Below, piece after piece: positions 12,901-20,329 of a DNA stretch of 64,000 bases. Below the pieces are notes generated by a model. It was not told the origin of the DNA and searched no databases. It saw only the letters and a program-made list of their open reading frames with translations. The position numbers and the translations under genes are program-made. Within the stretch, counting starts at the first letter, position 1. Each line of letters starts with the position of its first letter. The stretch is taken from NCBI GenBank assembly GCA_903905065.1, contig CAIVEW010000089.1:1-64000 (forward strand), read 5' to 3'. The DNA comes from an uncultured Bacteroidota bacterium. GTDB taxonomy: Bacteria; Bacteroidota; Bacteroidia; Chitinophagales; Chitinophagaceae.

Positions 12901-15900
12901 ACCCGTCGGCTCAGCAACAGTGCCATTTGAGCTCATTACAATATTATTGAACGACACTCCAGCGGATGAACTACCAGCTCCGTTATCTATGTTGACAACG
13001 TTGTTTGAAGGCGCCTTAAGATTAAAAGAAAAGTCGCTTTGCTGACCAGAAGGTGTTACTGACGCATTAACCGTAACTGTAACCCCAACTATTGTGGCTG
13101 TTGCGGGTATTGCTCCGACAGGAATATTTATCACCTGCTCAAATGCCGTGTTTTTGGCGTTGATCGTTAGCGGACTGCCCGTGTAAGAAGCTGTGTAAGT
13201 AGCAATGGTAGAATCACCCGATGCAGAAACTGCAATAGCAGCAGGACTACCCGATGAACAAATACTGATTATAGAAGGAGAAACAACAGGTGCTGCAGGT
13301 GTTGGGCTAACCGTGACAGTAGCTGTTGTAGTAGATGTGTTGCATATATTCGTGAGTGTGTAGGTAATTAATGAAGTACCATACGAAACACCGGTAACCA
13401 CGCCGGTAGCAGCATTGATTGTGGCTACCGCTGGAGTGCCGCTCTGCCAGGTACCGCCTGGATTAGTGCTGGAAAGTGTAGCTGTGCCAGTGGCGCTGCA
13501 TATCAGTGCGTTGCTTACTGTACCCGCCGTAATAGGCAATACATTTATGGTAACACTGCCGGTTGCCGTATTCGTACAACCCGAGGAAGCAGATATTGTT
13601 GCAGTATAAACGGTTGCTATTGTAGGACTAACTGTAGTGCTGCCGTTGCCGCTGATATCCAATGAGATTGTTGCACCGCCTGGGATAAGTGTCAAAGTAG
13701 CAAACGGTGAATCGCCGCTGGTAGCAGAAATGGTAGCGCTTGCACCAGAGCATATGCTGGTAGAGCCGGAAATAGTTGCCGTTGGCAATGCCAAAGGAGT
13801 ATTTGCGACAGCCGTACCATTCATATTTGTGCTGCAGCCGGTAGCTGTATAAGTACCAACAGCTGAGTAAGTACCAGTTGTCTGTGGGCCAAAAGATATT
13901 GCAGAACCTGTGCCTGCAACCGGGCTGCCTACTGGTGTAGCGCCAAGATATAACTGGTAGGTTGCGCCTGTCTGTGAACCAGATAAGCCAACGGCAACAC
14001 CTGATGTACCAGTGCAGTAATCACCACCGCCGGTCATTGTCTTGGCAAGTGGCGTTGGGTTAACAGTTACGGTAGTGCTGCCGGTTACACTAACCGATGA
14101 ACAACCTACTGTATTGATACTTATAAGGTTAACAGTAGTAGGAGCAGTAACAGAGCCAATGCTTACTGTCTGGCTACCTGTAGCATCCAGAACTGCAGTC
14201 ATTGTAGAACCACCGCCAATATTGTAAGATACAGTACCGGTAGGGTTACCTGTGAATACCACAGCACCGTTGCTGCCATTACATACACCCGCAGTAAGCG
14301 GAGCCACGCTTGCATAGCAAGACGGAGCAAACATTAAGCCCCTGAATGGAGTAGAAGTAGTTGTAGTAGCTACAGTAGTCACGGTAGTCACCGTAGTGCC
14401 GGCATCCTGGAAGCCTATTATGTTCGTAGCGCTGCTAGTAGTAGCATATATCTTAGGGCTGGTTGGTGTAGAGAAGTCAACAGCAATACCGCTAACAGGT
14501 ATAGAGTTAACAACACCTGATGTAGTATAACCTGAAGCCAGGCTGAAAGCACCCGTCGTTCCGGCCCTTGTGAATTTCAAAGTACCTGATGTACCTGAGG
14601 CAACATACATTGTATGTCCGTCAGGGCTTACAGCAAATGCTTCCGGTCCGTTGGCAGAAGCATCTGCCGCCAGAAGTGTAAATGACTGACTGGTAACTGT
14701 CGATGTACCAACGCTACCCATCTGGCTAACACCCTGATAAGGAGATGAACCTGAGGACACATAAGTATTACCGTTGAATATTTCCATGAAACGGTTGTTC
14801 ACACTTGAACTTTCAAGCGTAGTACTGTTGTTCATATATACAACACCAACTGTTTTAGCAGTACCGAAATAGTTAGTTCCAGAAGCAGTACCGCCACGCA
14901 TGTTATTTGTGCCAAATACGGTAGTCTCGTATGGGAACAATATATTACCTAAGGCGTCAACAGTAGCAATATTCCTCGGATTGGAAGTAGCTGCAACGCC
15001 AGCCGTCGTGGCGGCAACATCGTAACCTGCCAAAACGAGGCGATCTCTTTCTGCAGACAATGACATAAAGCCTTCAGCCGTAGCCGTGCCGCTTACGGTC
15101 AACTGAGAACCGGTTACCGTAGATGGTATCGATAAAGTAGAAACTATAGAAGCAGAAGCAACAGGAGCATATTCAATCAGTGCTACAGGAGTGGCAGCAC
15201 TGCTGTTTCCCTGTGGCTGCTCTACTACAAGGTTACCTGGCGTAAAGAACGTTGCTTTCACAGTAACATTATAAGTCACTGTTGCACTACCGCAATTTAC
15301 AACTGTATAAGAAATGGTGGTTGTACCAGCAGCAACGCCAGTTACAACACCCGTAGAACCAATAACTGTAGCAGCAGAAGTATTGGAGCTCGTCCAGTTA
15401 CCACCTGTTACTGCATCACTTAATGTTATGCTTTCTGTGCGAACTACCTGCGTTGGGCCGGTGATCGTACCTGCGTTAGCTGTTGGACTAACTGTTACCA
15501 CCGTAGTAACCGATGTTTGGCAACCTAGTCCGTTAGTTACTGTGTAAGATATAGTCGCTGTTGTACCTGCATTCACACCCGTTACATTACCCGATCCGTC
15601 AACCGACGCATTTGATGAAGTGGTGCTCCACGCGCCGCTTCCGGTCGCGTCAGTAAGGAGTAAAGAAGCCGTAGCGCATATAGCACCCGTGCCTGAAATA
15701 GGAGAAACGGCAGGGCCTGCATTTACTGTTTCAACCGCAGTTGTAATACAACCGGCGGCAGAAGTAAAGGTGATATTCGCTGTACCAGCAGATACGCCGG
15801 TTACAACACCAGTTCCTGAAGCAACAGTAGCAAAAGAAATATCAGTTGTGCTCCATGTACCGGAGAAATCATCGGTAACAGTAGCGGTTCCGCCTGCACA

Positions 15901-18900
15901 TACAGTTAAGCTACCGGAGATCGCATCTGGTATCGGATTAACCGTTACCGCAAAACTGCCGCTAACCGTAGTTGGTGAGCCGGCGCCCAAAGGCTGTGCA
16001 CTGGTTAATGTATATGTAGTAACGCCAATTGGTAATGTAGGTGTGAGTGTAGCCGTTCCAATACCACCAGAACCGCTCACGGTAACTGTATAAGTAGAAG
16101 TACCGTCTCCGTAAACAACAGATCCACCGCCATTAGATTGGATAACGATTGAAGAAGGAAGACCATTACAAGAATTCTCGCCAGTGCCAACGAAATTAGC
16201 AAATGGCACATCTGTCACCGTTAATACGGAAGTGATACTGCCGGTAGGCGATGAGTTGGTACAGCTAAATGCTGAAGTTGCGCTCGTTACCTGGTATGTA
16301 TAGCTGCCTGCGCTTGGTGGAAGAGCACTAACTGTAGCAGTACCGCCAGCGCCTATTGTTATAGTGGTGCTTGTTGGAGCGCCGCCGCTTGACCACTGAT
16401 AAGTAATTACATCGCCTGAATTGCCGGTAAACGTCAATACCTGGGCGCTTCCTGTACCTAAGGCAGCAGTTGCCGGAGATACCGTTGGAGCTGGAATTGG
16501 ATTAACAGACACAATGGCACTACCGGAGAGTGGTGCCGAAGAACAAGCAGTAGTTGATATACTGAGCAGGTTAACTGTTGTTGTTATTGTAATCCCTGTA
16601 AGCGTAACTGTATTGCTGCCTGTTGCATCAAGCGTAATGGTTTGCGTAGATCCACCGTTCACATTATAAGAAACAACACCGGTTGGGTTACCTGTGATAA
16701 CAACCGAGCTGTTACCGCTGCCGCACAAAGAAGCGGTAGTAGCGGTAGCACTTGCAAAGCAAGAAGGAGCAAACATCAAACCCCTGAATGGTGTGGAAGT
16801 AGTTGTAGTTGCTACGGTAGTAACGGTAGTTACTGTAGTACCGGCATCCTGGAAGCCTATAATATTAGTAGCACTTGTAGTAGTGGCATATATCTTGGGG
16901 CTGCTTGGTGTCGAGAAGTCAACCGCGATACCGCTAACAGGTATAGAGTTAACAACACCTGATGTAGTATAACCCGAAGCCAGGCTGAAAGCACCTGTTG
17001 TTCCAGCCCTTGTGAATTTTAAAGTACCTGATGTACCTGAGGCAACATACATTGTATGTCCGTCAGGGCTGACAGCAAATGCTTCCGGTCCGTTGGCAGA
17101 AGCATCTGCCGCCAGAAGTGTAAATGACTGACCGGTAACTGTGGATGTACCAACGCTACCCATCTGGTTAACACCCTGATAAGGAGATGAACCTGAGGAG
17201 ACATAAGTATTACCGTTGAATATTTCCATGAAACGGTTGTTTACACTTGAACTTTCAAGCGTAGTACTATTGTTCATATATACAACACCAACTGTTTTAC
17301 CAGTACCGAAATAGTTAGTTCCTGATGCCGTACCGCCACGCATGTTGTTTGCGCCAAACACCGTAGTCTCGTATGGGAACAGGATGTTACCATAGCCGTC
17401 TACAGTTGCAATGTTCCTTGGATTGCTGGTACCGGCAACCGACAGTGTACCACCGCTAACATCGTAACCCGCTAAAACAAGACGGTCCCTTTCAGCAGAA
17501 AGAGACATAAAGCCTTCGGCAGTAGCCGTTCCGCTCACGGTCAACTGAGCACCGGTAACCGTAGAAGGTATAGACAATGTAGAAACAATAGAAGCCGACG
17601 CAACAGGAGCGTATTCAATGAGCAATACAGGGGCAGCAGCGCTGCTGTTTCCCTGTGGCTGCTCTACTACCAGGTTACCTGGTGTAAAATAAGTGGCTTT
17701 CACTGTCACATTATAAGTAGCCGTTGCAGTACCACAAACCGAAATCGTATAGGAAATTGTCGTGGTGCCGGGAGCCACCGCGGTAACAACACCTGTAGCG
17801 CCTGCAACGGTAGCAGCAGAGGTGTTGGAGCTGGTCCAGTTACCGCCTGCTATTGCATCACTTAACGTTATACTTGATGTGCCTGCAACTACTGTCGGCC
17901 CGGTGATTGTACCGGCACTGGCTGCTGGATTAACGGTCACGCTTTGTGTTGCCGCACTCTTACAACCATTGACATCAGTAACAGTATAAGATATAATAGT
18001 TGTTCCTGCGGTTGCACCGGTCACATTACCAGAACCATCCACAGAAGCGTTGCCGGAAACAGTGCTGCTCCATGTGCCGCTTCCCGTGGCATCTGATAAT
18101 GAAATTGTACTGCCTAAGCAAACACTTGACGCGCCGGAAATACTACCTGCGGAAGGCAAAGCATTTACAGTTTCAACGGCGGTAATGATACAGCCTGCTG
18201 CAGATGTAAACGTGATATTGGCAGTACCAACGGACGCGCCCGTTACGGAACCGCTACCCGAGCCAATAGTAACAGTGCCGCTTCCTGCAGAAGAACTCCA
18301 CGTACCAGCAAAACCATCAGTAAGCGTAGTGGAGCTGCCAAGGCATACAGCCAATGTACCGTTTATTGAACTAGGTGTAGGATTAACTGTTACTGCATAG
18401 CTGCCGCTGACCGTAGTAGGCGAGCCGGCACCCAAAGGAGTAACACTGGTTAATGTATAAGTAGTAACGCCGGCAACTGATGTTGACGGAGTAATTGTTT
18501 GGGTACCTGTGCCGCCCGATCCGGAAAGTGTTACCGTATAACTGGAAACTCCATCTCCGTAAACCACAGTGCCACCACCGTTACCTTGAATAACAACAGG
18601 AGCCGGAGTGGCACCCTGGCAAACAGCTTGACTTGCGCCCACAAAATTGGCAAAAGGAACATCGGTCACAGTTAATATTGATTTGATACTACCGGCAGGA
18701 GGTGAATAAGTACACGATAAAGATGAAGTATTCATGGTTACCATGTAGGTATAGCTCCCGGCGCTGGTTGGAGTAACGCTAACAACAGAAGTGCCCCCAG
18801 CACCAATTGTTGTTGTAGCAGGCCCTCCGCCCGTCCACGTATAAGTAATCTGATCACCCGGATTGCCACCAAAAGTTAATGCTTGGGTGGCGAACGTATT

Positions 18901-20274
18901 AACAGCAGCCGTTGGAGGACTTAACGTCGGTGTTGCAGGTGCGGGATTGATGGTAACAGTTGCCGACTGATTAACTACGTGAGAAATACTGTTATCCCCG
19001 GTTACCGTTCCAATTGTGAAAGTAACACTTGAACTTGTAGCACCTGCATCATATGAATACGAACCGGTAGTAAAAGTGTAAGGTGAAGTACTGGCGGCTG
19101 TTCCATTAACACTAAATGTCATTGTCGCCCCGGGGCTGCCCTGAAAATTTGCAACAGCATGTCCACCAGAACAAACCGGAGGAGCTGAGGTAATCGAAGC
19201 AGTAAATGGTGCAAATGATACTCCGCGGAATACTTCATTTGTACCAGCAGTCGCAACAGTTGTAATCGTATAAGTCCCAGAACCACCGTCCACTATCTTC
19301 TTTAGAAAATTTGAGCTAGCTTCTGTTGTCGTTGCGTAAATTACGGGGTACGTTCCCGAAAAATCAACCGCTAATCCTTGGCAGCCTTGTGTAGTTCCGT
19401 CAGGCTGAATAAGATAAGCAAGTGACCAGCTACCCGAATAAGTCCATTTTTGAATTCCACCAGTACCAGTTATACTCGCATCAGCCACGTAGCATATGGT
19501 GCCCCCGGCATTGAACCAGAAATTATAAGAAGATGCGGAACCTCCTGCATTAACGAAACTTGTAGATGTAGTTGAAGAAACTGTAGGCAACCCCGATCCA
19601 ACTTTGTAAACACCACGGGTAGTCCCTGAACCAGTACCAAAATAAAGCTGTCCGTTGAAAACACCCGTCGTCCTAGTATTGGTTACAGTAGTTGACACAA
19701 CCGTAGAAGTAGTTACAGCCGAAGCAGAAGTATTACCGGCATGCGGTATAAATATTATTCCAGTAACGGCACCGGCCATCCAATAACGGCTACCATCATC
19801 GGAAGCAATACCTCTAAAGTTATTTCCCAAAAAGCCTGCGGCTGGGGTAAATACTGTACTCGACATATTCTGAAGCCCGTCGGTCCTCGTAATTACCCTG
19901 TCAATTGCCGCGCTGGCGACACTCGCAGTCCCCGGATTAGCATCATAGCCTGGCAAGACAAGATAACGCCCGTTTGCGGAACGTGTCATGTTCCCGTCCG
20001 AACCCGCGGTACCACTTTCTACAGCTCTGTTTACGGTTCCGGTAACCGTGGGTACCATAACACTGACACCTGCAGTTCCCGATGTAGTATATTCATCTAG
20101 AAATATAGGTGCACCGTTACCACTTAAAGCGGCAGATCCATCACCAACTCTTTCAACAACAATTCTTCCGACTGTAAACTGTGCAGTTGCCGTCTCGGCA
20201 ATCAGGAACAATGACGCGAAAATACTGGCGCAGGCAAGTGATTTCGCAAATTTGGTGTGTAGTGCTCGTAACAT
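1..20274 (-). CDS. Giant secreted repeat adhesin, 3' end beyond the left edge (at least 6,758 codons)
   Basis: The minus strand stays open in one frame from an ATG at 20274 to the window edge, so the C-terminus and any sorting domain are missing. Residues 1-32 form a signal peptide ending near TATAQ. Domains in order: a propeller-like module (about 33-355); Ig/BIG2 repeats; two further propeller-like modules (about 860-1165 and 1674-1979) that begin GNLVVEQPQGNSSAA; four P-domain (proprotein convertase type) units with BIG2 repeats (about 2330-3850); eight near-identical PKD/Ig-like repeats (about 3860-4430); then about 31 BIG2-like repeats to the edge. The likely role is a cell-surface or released adhesin, by analogy with T9SS-exported Bacteroidota proteins. 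The start is supported by the signal peptide and a promoter-like element about 25 bases upstream. The frame was checked at many points and no frameshift was found. The exact ligand is unknown. Confidence 0.88.
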   Translation of the reverse strand, partial: MLRALHTKFAKSLACASIFASLFLIAETATAQFTVGRIVVERVGDGSAALSGNGAPIFLDEYTTSGTAGVSVMVPTVTGTVNRAVESGTAGSDGNMTRSANGRYLVLPGYDANPGTASVASAAIDRVITRTDGLQNMSSTVFTPAAGFLGNNFRGIASDDGSRYWMAGAVTGIIFIPHAGNTSASAVTTSTVVSTTVTNTRTTGVFNGQLYFGTGSGTTRGVYKVGSGLPTVSSTTSTSFVNAGGSASSYNFWFNAGGTICYVADASITGTGGIQKWTYSGSWSLAYLIQPDGTTQGCQGLAVDFSGTYPVIYATTTEASSNFLKKIVDGGSGTYTITTVATAGTNEVFRGVSFAPFTASITSAPPVCSGGHAVANFQGSPGATMTFSVNGTAASTSPYTFTTGSYSYDAGATSSSVTFTIGTVTGDNSISHVVNQSATVTINPAPATPTLSPPTAAVNTFATQALTFGGNPGDQITYTWTGGGPATTTIGAGGTSVVSVTPTSAGSYTYMVTMNTSSLSCTYSPPAGSIKSILTVTDVPFANFVGASQAVCQGATPAPVVIQGNGGGTVVYGDGVSSYTVTLSGSGGTGTQTITPSTSVAGVTTYTLTSVTPLGAGSPTTVSGSYAVTVNPTPSSINGTLAVCLGSSTTLTDGFAGTWSSSAGSGTVTIGSGSGSVTGASVGTANITFTSAAGCIITAVETVNALPSAGSISGASSVCLGSTISLSDATGSGTWSSTVSGNASVDGSGNVTGATAGTTIISYTVTDVNGCKSAATQSVTVNPAASAGTITGPTVVAGTSSITLSDAIAGGNWTSSNTSAATVAGATGVVTAVAPGTTTISYTISVCGTATATYNVTVKATYFTPGNLVVEQPQGNSSAAAPVLLIEYAPVASASIVSTLSIPSTVTGAQLTVSGTATAEGFMSLSAERDRLVLAGYDVSGGTLSVAGTSNPRNIATVDGYGNILFPYETTVFGANNMRGGTASGTNYFGTGKTVGVVYMNNSTTLESSSVNNRFMEIFNGNTYVSSGSSPYQGVNQMGSVGTSTVTGQSFTLLAADASANGPEAFAVSPDGHTMYVASGTSGTLKFTRAGTTGAFSLASGYTTSGVVNSIPVSGIAVDFSTPSSPKIYATTTSATNIIGFQDAGTTVTTVTTVATTTTSTPFRGLMFAPSCFASATATTASLCGSGNSSVVITGNPTGVVSYNVNGGSTQTITLDATGSNTVTLTGITITTTVNLLSISTTACSSAPLSGSAIVSVNPIPAPTVSPATAALGTGSAQVLTFTGNSGDVITYQWSSGGAPTSTTITIGAGGTATVSALPPSAGSYTYQVTSATSAFSCTNSSPTGSITSVLTVTDVPFANFVGTGENSCNGLPSSIVIQSNGGGSVVYGDGTSTYTVTVSGSGGIGTATLTPTLPIGVTTYTLTSAQPLGAGSPTTVSGSFAVTVNPIPDAISGSLTVCAGGTATVTDDFSGTWSTTDISFATVASGTGVVTGVSAGTANITFTSAAGCITTAVETVNAGPAVSPISGTGAICATASLLLTDATGSGAWSTTSSNASVDGSGNVTGVNAGTTATISYTVTNGLGCQTSVTTVVTVSPTANAGTITGPTQVVRTESITLSDAVTGGNWTSSNTSAATVIGSTGVVTGVAAGTTTISYTVVNCGSATVTYNVTVKATFFTPGNLVVEQPQGNSSAATPVALIEYAPVASASIVSTLSIPSTVTGSQLTVSGTATAEGFMSLSAERDRLVLAGYDVAATTAGVAATSNPRNIATVDALGNILFPYETTVFGTNNMRGGTASGTNYFGTAKTVGVVYMNNSTTLESSSVNNRFMEIFNGNTYVSSGSSPYQGVSQMGSVGTSTVTSQSFTLLAADASANGPEAFAVSPDGHTMYVASGTSGTLKFTRAGTTGAFSLASGYTTSGVVNSIPVSGIAVDFSTPTSPKIYATTSSATNIIGFQDAGTTVTTVTTVATTTTSTPFRGLMFAPSCYASVAPLTAGVCNGSNGAVVFTGNPTGTVSYNIGGGSTMTAVLDATGSQTVSIGSVTAPTTVNLISINTVGCSSVSVTGSTTVTVNPTPLAKTMTGGGDYCTGTSGVAVGLSGSQTGATYQLYLGATPVGSPVAGTGSAISFGPQTTGTYSAVGTYTATGCSTNMNGTAVANTPLALPTATISGSTSICSGASATISATSGDSPFATLTLIPGGATISLDISGNGSTTVSPTIATVYTATISASSGCTNTATGSVTINVLPITAGTVSNALICSATGTATLSSTNPGGTWQSGTPAVATINAATGVVTGVSYGTSLITYTLTNICNTSTTTATVTVSPTPAAPVVSPSIISICSSGSPAAIAVSASGDSTIATYTASYTGSPLTINAKNTAFEQVINIPVGAIPATATIVGVTVTVNASVTPSGQQSDFSFNLKAPSNNVVNIDNGAGSSSAGVSFNNIVMSSNGTVAEPTGTYMTPGNNYIWAFASGQPSAITPTTDKSNQTTLVGLLGSGAAGSSAYGAWTLIADNTFSATEGGINSWSMTITYAYPPAVTWAPATGLYTNSGATTSYTGTNLSTVYAQPTTSGTYTVTANVGGCTSTTTVVSTVNTAPSLYVPAISASSFAECVNASTLGLADGVTGGTWTTSSSNATVVGSTGVVTGVTAGTALITYSRISGACTGSVTATVTVNALPVVSPITGTTSLCLGGSPTSVLSDPTTGGTYVWSSGNPLSATIDPVSGTVTGVNEGRSAITYTYNNGTCTNAVTTTVNVSTSPSAITLSPSTASLCPSSPAALLSASVPTVSATYIASSGLVGITINTVTAGYTSTVNISGIPAGAVISDISVTLNVSEPFDGDMDFNLKDNGSDVINLYSSGSSNRTVDFNNTVISSSATTPIPNANGFPGWPGVWAANAAAVGSTLASNLATYTVTTTSWAPLKAANPNGNWTLIGRTNFSSGGVANTAVIKSWSIAITYTSTNSVTWSPVTNLYTTSAGTGGASYAGAATYNVYAQPTVNGTYTFAATATNGSCATSSVATVNLNSVLTLPAIAGNTNTCLGATTTLTDPTTGGTWSSSDGTVATIGSTSGILNATGVGTVNITYAYSDAGGCSGTTSTVVTVNSLPVVSGITGNTSICLTSPTTTLSDATTPGKWTSANTTIATVGSSSGVVTGLTAGTALISYTYNNGTCSNSTTTTVNVATQTQAVTMSPVSASLCPSATVPDMLSASAIYPIVATNTTGTISVPVNSSRVAVNTPLTITVPAGATVLGASVSLNFNSIFQSDFIFNLKSPNGQIINLVNQEGPATIGAFTNLVVSSTGSATMNSTTTTGTYAADAFVPAGVGSVSGTSIVSTTSNWSDLFTGVSGTGTWTLIAENPTTFTSVGNLSSYTINITYSAPANITWAPTGAPLYSDLSSDPYTGSITGTVYALPTSTTTYTATATNGACTSSNTVTVNVSSVLAVSPISGGTTPICGNGATTTLSDATGGGAWTSSDPTIASVGSATGVVTGVAAAGGTATITYTLISGVCSGMSTTVVTVNAIPSVSPIAGNTNLCLSSSSTSTLSDATAGGTWSSVNAFVATVGSTGTGATANLTGLVSGSSVIRYTYSNGTCSNSATVNALVNNTPTTINVTPAAVCASGPDALLTATGGDVPVTVVFSNNNPYGFTPTAQGVSSVNVTGIPAGATILSVGAIFNISEIGSGSDNTNDVNLQGPNNSIMNLVNKTSVVASTLGYVNTNINSGSSTAISTGTPPYTGSFKPDQGTLIGFPSYSATVTTGFPALFPAGNPNGVWNLLGYFTGSSGSSRINNWSLVITYSVPGSGSITWAPASGLYTTPGTGSPYTGSATSTVNALPSGNTTYTITSTNAGCTSSATVTVTVNALPTVGTTGGGVAICNGTMATLSGTGATSYSWTGGVTNAVAFTPALGVDNYTVTGTDAHGCMNTATTALTVNAIPTVGTTGGGVAICNGAMATLSGTGAASYSWTGGVTDGIAFTPSLGVNSYTVTGTTAGCSNTAVTTITVNATVTVGITGGNIAICDGTMATLSGTGAASYSWTGGVTDGSPFTPSVGINSYTVTGTTSGCSNTATTTITVNAIPTVGSTGGGAICDGSTATLSGTGASSYSWTGGITDGVAFTPSLGVNSYTVTGTTAGCSNTATATITVNAIPTVGTSGGGVAICNGTMATLSGTGAASYSWTGGVTDGVAFTPSVGVNSYTVTGTTSGCSNTATTTITVNAIPTVGITGGGLAICNGTMATLSGTGAASYSWTGGISDGVAFTPSIGVNSYTVTGTTSGCSNTATTSITVNAIPTVGTTGGGVAICSGTTATLSGTGATSYSWTGGVVNGSSFTPAVGAHSYTVTGTTSGCSNTATTTLTVNAVPTVGTTGGGVAICNGSMATLSGTGAASYSWTGGVTDGVAFTPSLGVNSYTVTGTTAGCSNTATTTITVNVQPVAISGSTGVCVGSTISLSDLTAGGTWSSNAVGTASVVASTGIVTGVSVGTAVISYKLGTSCASTIIVSVNPIPTAILGNRIVCVGAMTSLTDATTGGIWSSSNTNGSVDASGNVTGVSAGTSTISYAYAGGCKSTVIVTVNPIPAIITGASGVCVGLTTTLSDATTGGTWSSSNTTVASIGSTTRVVTGLTAGNTTITYRLATGCSSTYDMTVNPITSAGVTSGTAKICAGASITLTDATIGGAWSSSAAGTASVVPTTGVVTGVAAGTAVMTYLLPSGCKSTLVVTVSATPTISGSSSVCINSTTTLTGAPTGGTWVSSTPANGTISSTGVVGGVAAGTTTISYTLSTGCAAGRVETVNPVAPIFGAAAICSGSSILLTDAISGGVWSSSNAHATAGTDGTITGATAGTATITYLLATGCKSTAVVTVNTTPTISGTLSLCANASVTLTGAPTGGAWVSSTPSVATAGTSTTGIITGVAGGTTTISYTLAGCAAGVIVTVNPILPVTGGNVAICSGVSISLTDATPGGSWSSSSSHATVGTDGTVTAGATSGYAIITYLLPTGCKATANVTTNALPGIINGTANICLGSTTSLNDGTAGGSWSSSTPSVATVGSTGSSTTVTSVGAGTTTISYTLASGCGVSKVVTVVATPSSFAGVTVCAGSSVTLSDMPSGGTWTSANTAVATIDATSGVLTGVAGGTARITYADAGGSCFATAVATVSPILAITGNLNVCVGGSTTLADGSGGGTWSTGDATLSVIGTSGVVTGVSLGTGNITYTVPSGCARVVTINVNPAPSAIAGTLSACIGVATTLSDDGSGTWTSSNGLVATVTTSGTVTGVASGVATITYVAGPGCIATATFTVNPGPSGIGGASSVCQSSSISLSDFVAGGSWTATSGVTVADGGTIATITGNTVGTSAVTYMLPTGCYSTYNVTVKALPSAIMGITTACLGTNTFLSDATTPTVSWTSSSTGIATINASGAVTPVTPGTTTITYVSTNGCTTTTVVSINALPSGITGGTTVCPGSTIGLSDATGGGTWSSVSPTVASVDAVSGVVTGITGGTASIRYSVYGAGCTVASTVTVNPAAAVTGATGVCQFATITLHDATSGGTWSTTSSNATVVGSTGVVTGTNIGTATITYTTGLGCTAMATITVNAAPAAISGVMPICLGGSITLSDAVTGGSWTSSSNVTVDGSGDVTGAAVGTATVTYSLSSGCPAIAVVTVNAVPTAITGLATVCAGMTTSLTDAVSGGAWTSTPGATVGSTGVVTAGSSAGTVTISYTTGGGCAATVLVTINQSPDAISGSTIACAGSTISLSDDISGGVWSSSNGNASVDGSGNVSATAGASGTVTISYTLSDGCYSNALVNVVSLPSAIMGSTSVCIGGTTTLSDIPVGGTWSTTDAAASVGSTSGVVGGISAGNATITYSVGSGCATTVVVNVYAAPPAINGTLAVCIGGTAILSDDISGGTWVTGNTGVATVGNTSGIVSGVMAGTTTISYSVSGCAVGGILTVTPLPAVVTGAASVCTGATVALTDATSGGTWSTTSTNISVDGSGNVTGGTPAGLATVTYTAPTGCSRTYNITVNSAPAPIMGNTTVCQGSTTFLTDATTPTVSWTSSNTSTATINASGAAVGVSTGSVIITFTATNTCTSTTTLTVISATSPITGNMPVCPTGSVTLSDATGSGTWISANTSIATVGLTTGTVAGVANGTTSITYALPGAGCSVTAVVTVNAAPNAGTLSGSTTVCAGTSTTFSDATPGGVWSSTNLAVGTINTYGAVNPLSAGTTMVSYTVTNACGSVAATAILTVNPLPVAGTITGNTGSVCAGSVLPLTDATVGGVWSASNTNASVDGSGNVTGLAGGASTITYAVTNGCGTARATTVVTVNAFSAGTISGSASITVGLVVPFSDGVAGGVWSASNSNATVSATGYVTGVTAGTDVISYTITNSCGSISATYNVTVTGSGIAAITGTLSLCQGTTTALTDATPGGTWHSSNTLVATVGTSGIVTAAATGTVSATATISYTVGGIPTTVVVTVNPNPSGIGGSSSVCYGALITLSDFTTGGTWTSDAGVTLTPGSSATVTGVTGAALGTSTVTYALATGCARTWPVTVKALPSSILGTTTVCGVTGVTFLSDPTSGGTWAVTPVGTATITASGRVYGVSVGTATVTYTGTNTCYTTTVVTVIAAVTVPTISGSSSVGHGLTITLSDATTGGTWTSNNPLLGSVDASGDVTGVGTSGTVTITYTVPYGAGCTAFATKPITVHTPAPPAHGTTVGGTITMAAGTVVSLDEDITSGIWSSSNTSVVTVDGGLLTAVAPGAANIT
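6985..8690 (-). repeat. Eight tandem 213-bp repeats encoding PKD/Ig-like units
   Basis: Eight head-to-tail copies with a 213-bp (71-codon) period. Each has a core reading C-N-G-x-M-A-T-L-S-G-T-G, S-Y-S-W-T-G-G and S-Y-T-V-T-G-T, followed by G-C-S-N-T-A. The copies are much more alike at DNA level than the BIG2 units on their left, which suggests recent expansion or gene conversion. They sit inside the leftmost giant gene and keep its frame, so copy number can change without breaking the protein. Confidence 0.85.
8690..13310 (-). repeat. Four-unit P-domain cassette in the leftmost giant gene
   Basis: Four units of about 1.27 kb start near 13260, 11985, 10690 and 9430, reading right to left. 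Each opens with S-P-x-x-x-S-x-C-x, continues with a proprotein-convertase-type P-domain (N-L-K-x-P-N-G; a WTL motif near the end), then W-x-P-x-x-G-L-Y-T, a short Cys-containing strand, and usually two BIG2 repeats. In the last unit the BIG2 pair is replaced by the 213-bp repeats. P-domains are known as C-terminal domains of secreted proteases and as stand-alone modules in Bacteroidota surface proteins. No protease domain is present here. Confidence 0.75.
14327..15265 (-). repeat. Propeller-like module, tandem copy 1 (partner at 16769-17713)
   Basis: This stretch is nearly identical in DNA to 16769-17713, with an offset of 2442 bp that rises to 2448 bp at the far end. It encodes about 310 residues from GNLVVEQPQGNSSAA to FRGLMFAPSCFAS, with strand-turn motifs such as FMSLSAERDRLVLAGYD and AFAVSPDGHTMYVAS that suggest a beta-propeller. 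Flanking Ig-like segments are also homologous between the copies but more diverged. Confidence 0.85.
16769..17713 (-). repeat. Propeller-like module, tandem copy 2 (partner at 14327-15265)
   Basis: This is the second copy of the module described at 14327-15265. The two match over about 0.94 kb with only scattered substitutions. A third, far more diverged relative forms the mature N-terminus of the same protein (about 19210-20178) and begins FTVGRIVVERVGDGSAAL. Confidence 0.85.
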
Positions 20275-20298
20275 AAATCGGGGGATTTTTTTAGACCG

Positions 20299-20329
20299 CA
20301 AATATGCCCACGAAATGTTACCAAACCAA
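20299..20329 (-). promoter_or_regulatory. Candidate promoter for the leftmost giant gene
   Basis: On the minus strand a TTG (20327-20329) lies 20 bases before CATATTTG (20299-20306). This fits the Bacteroidota pattern TTG-N17-23-TAnnTTTG except for the first base. It ends about 25 bases before the ATG at 20274, the same spacing seen for the better promoter at 58042-58069. Confidence 0.45.

Noticed and set aside
1-20274. Possible break or frameshift in the leftmost giant gene, since no complete gene with a stop can be seen
   Set aside because: The reading phase is the same at many points from 20274 to 1 and the repeats read through. The gene is simply cut by the window edge.
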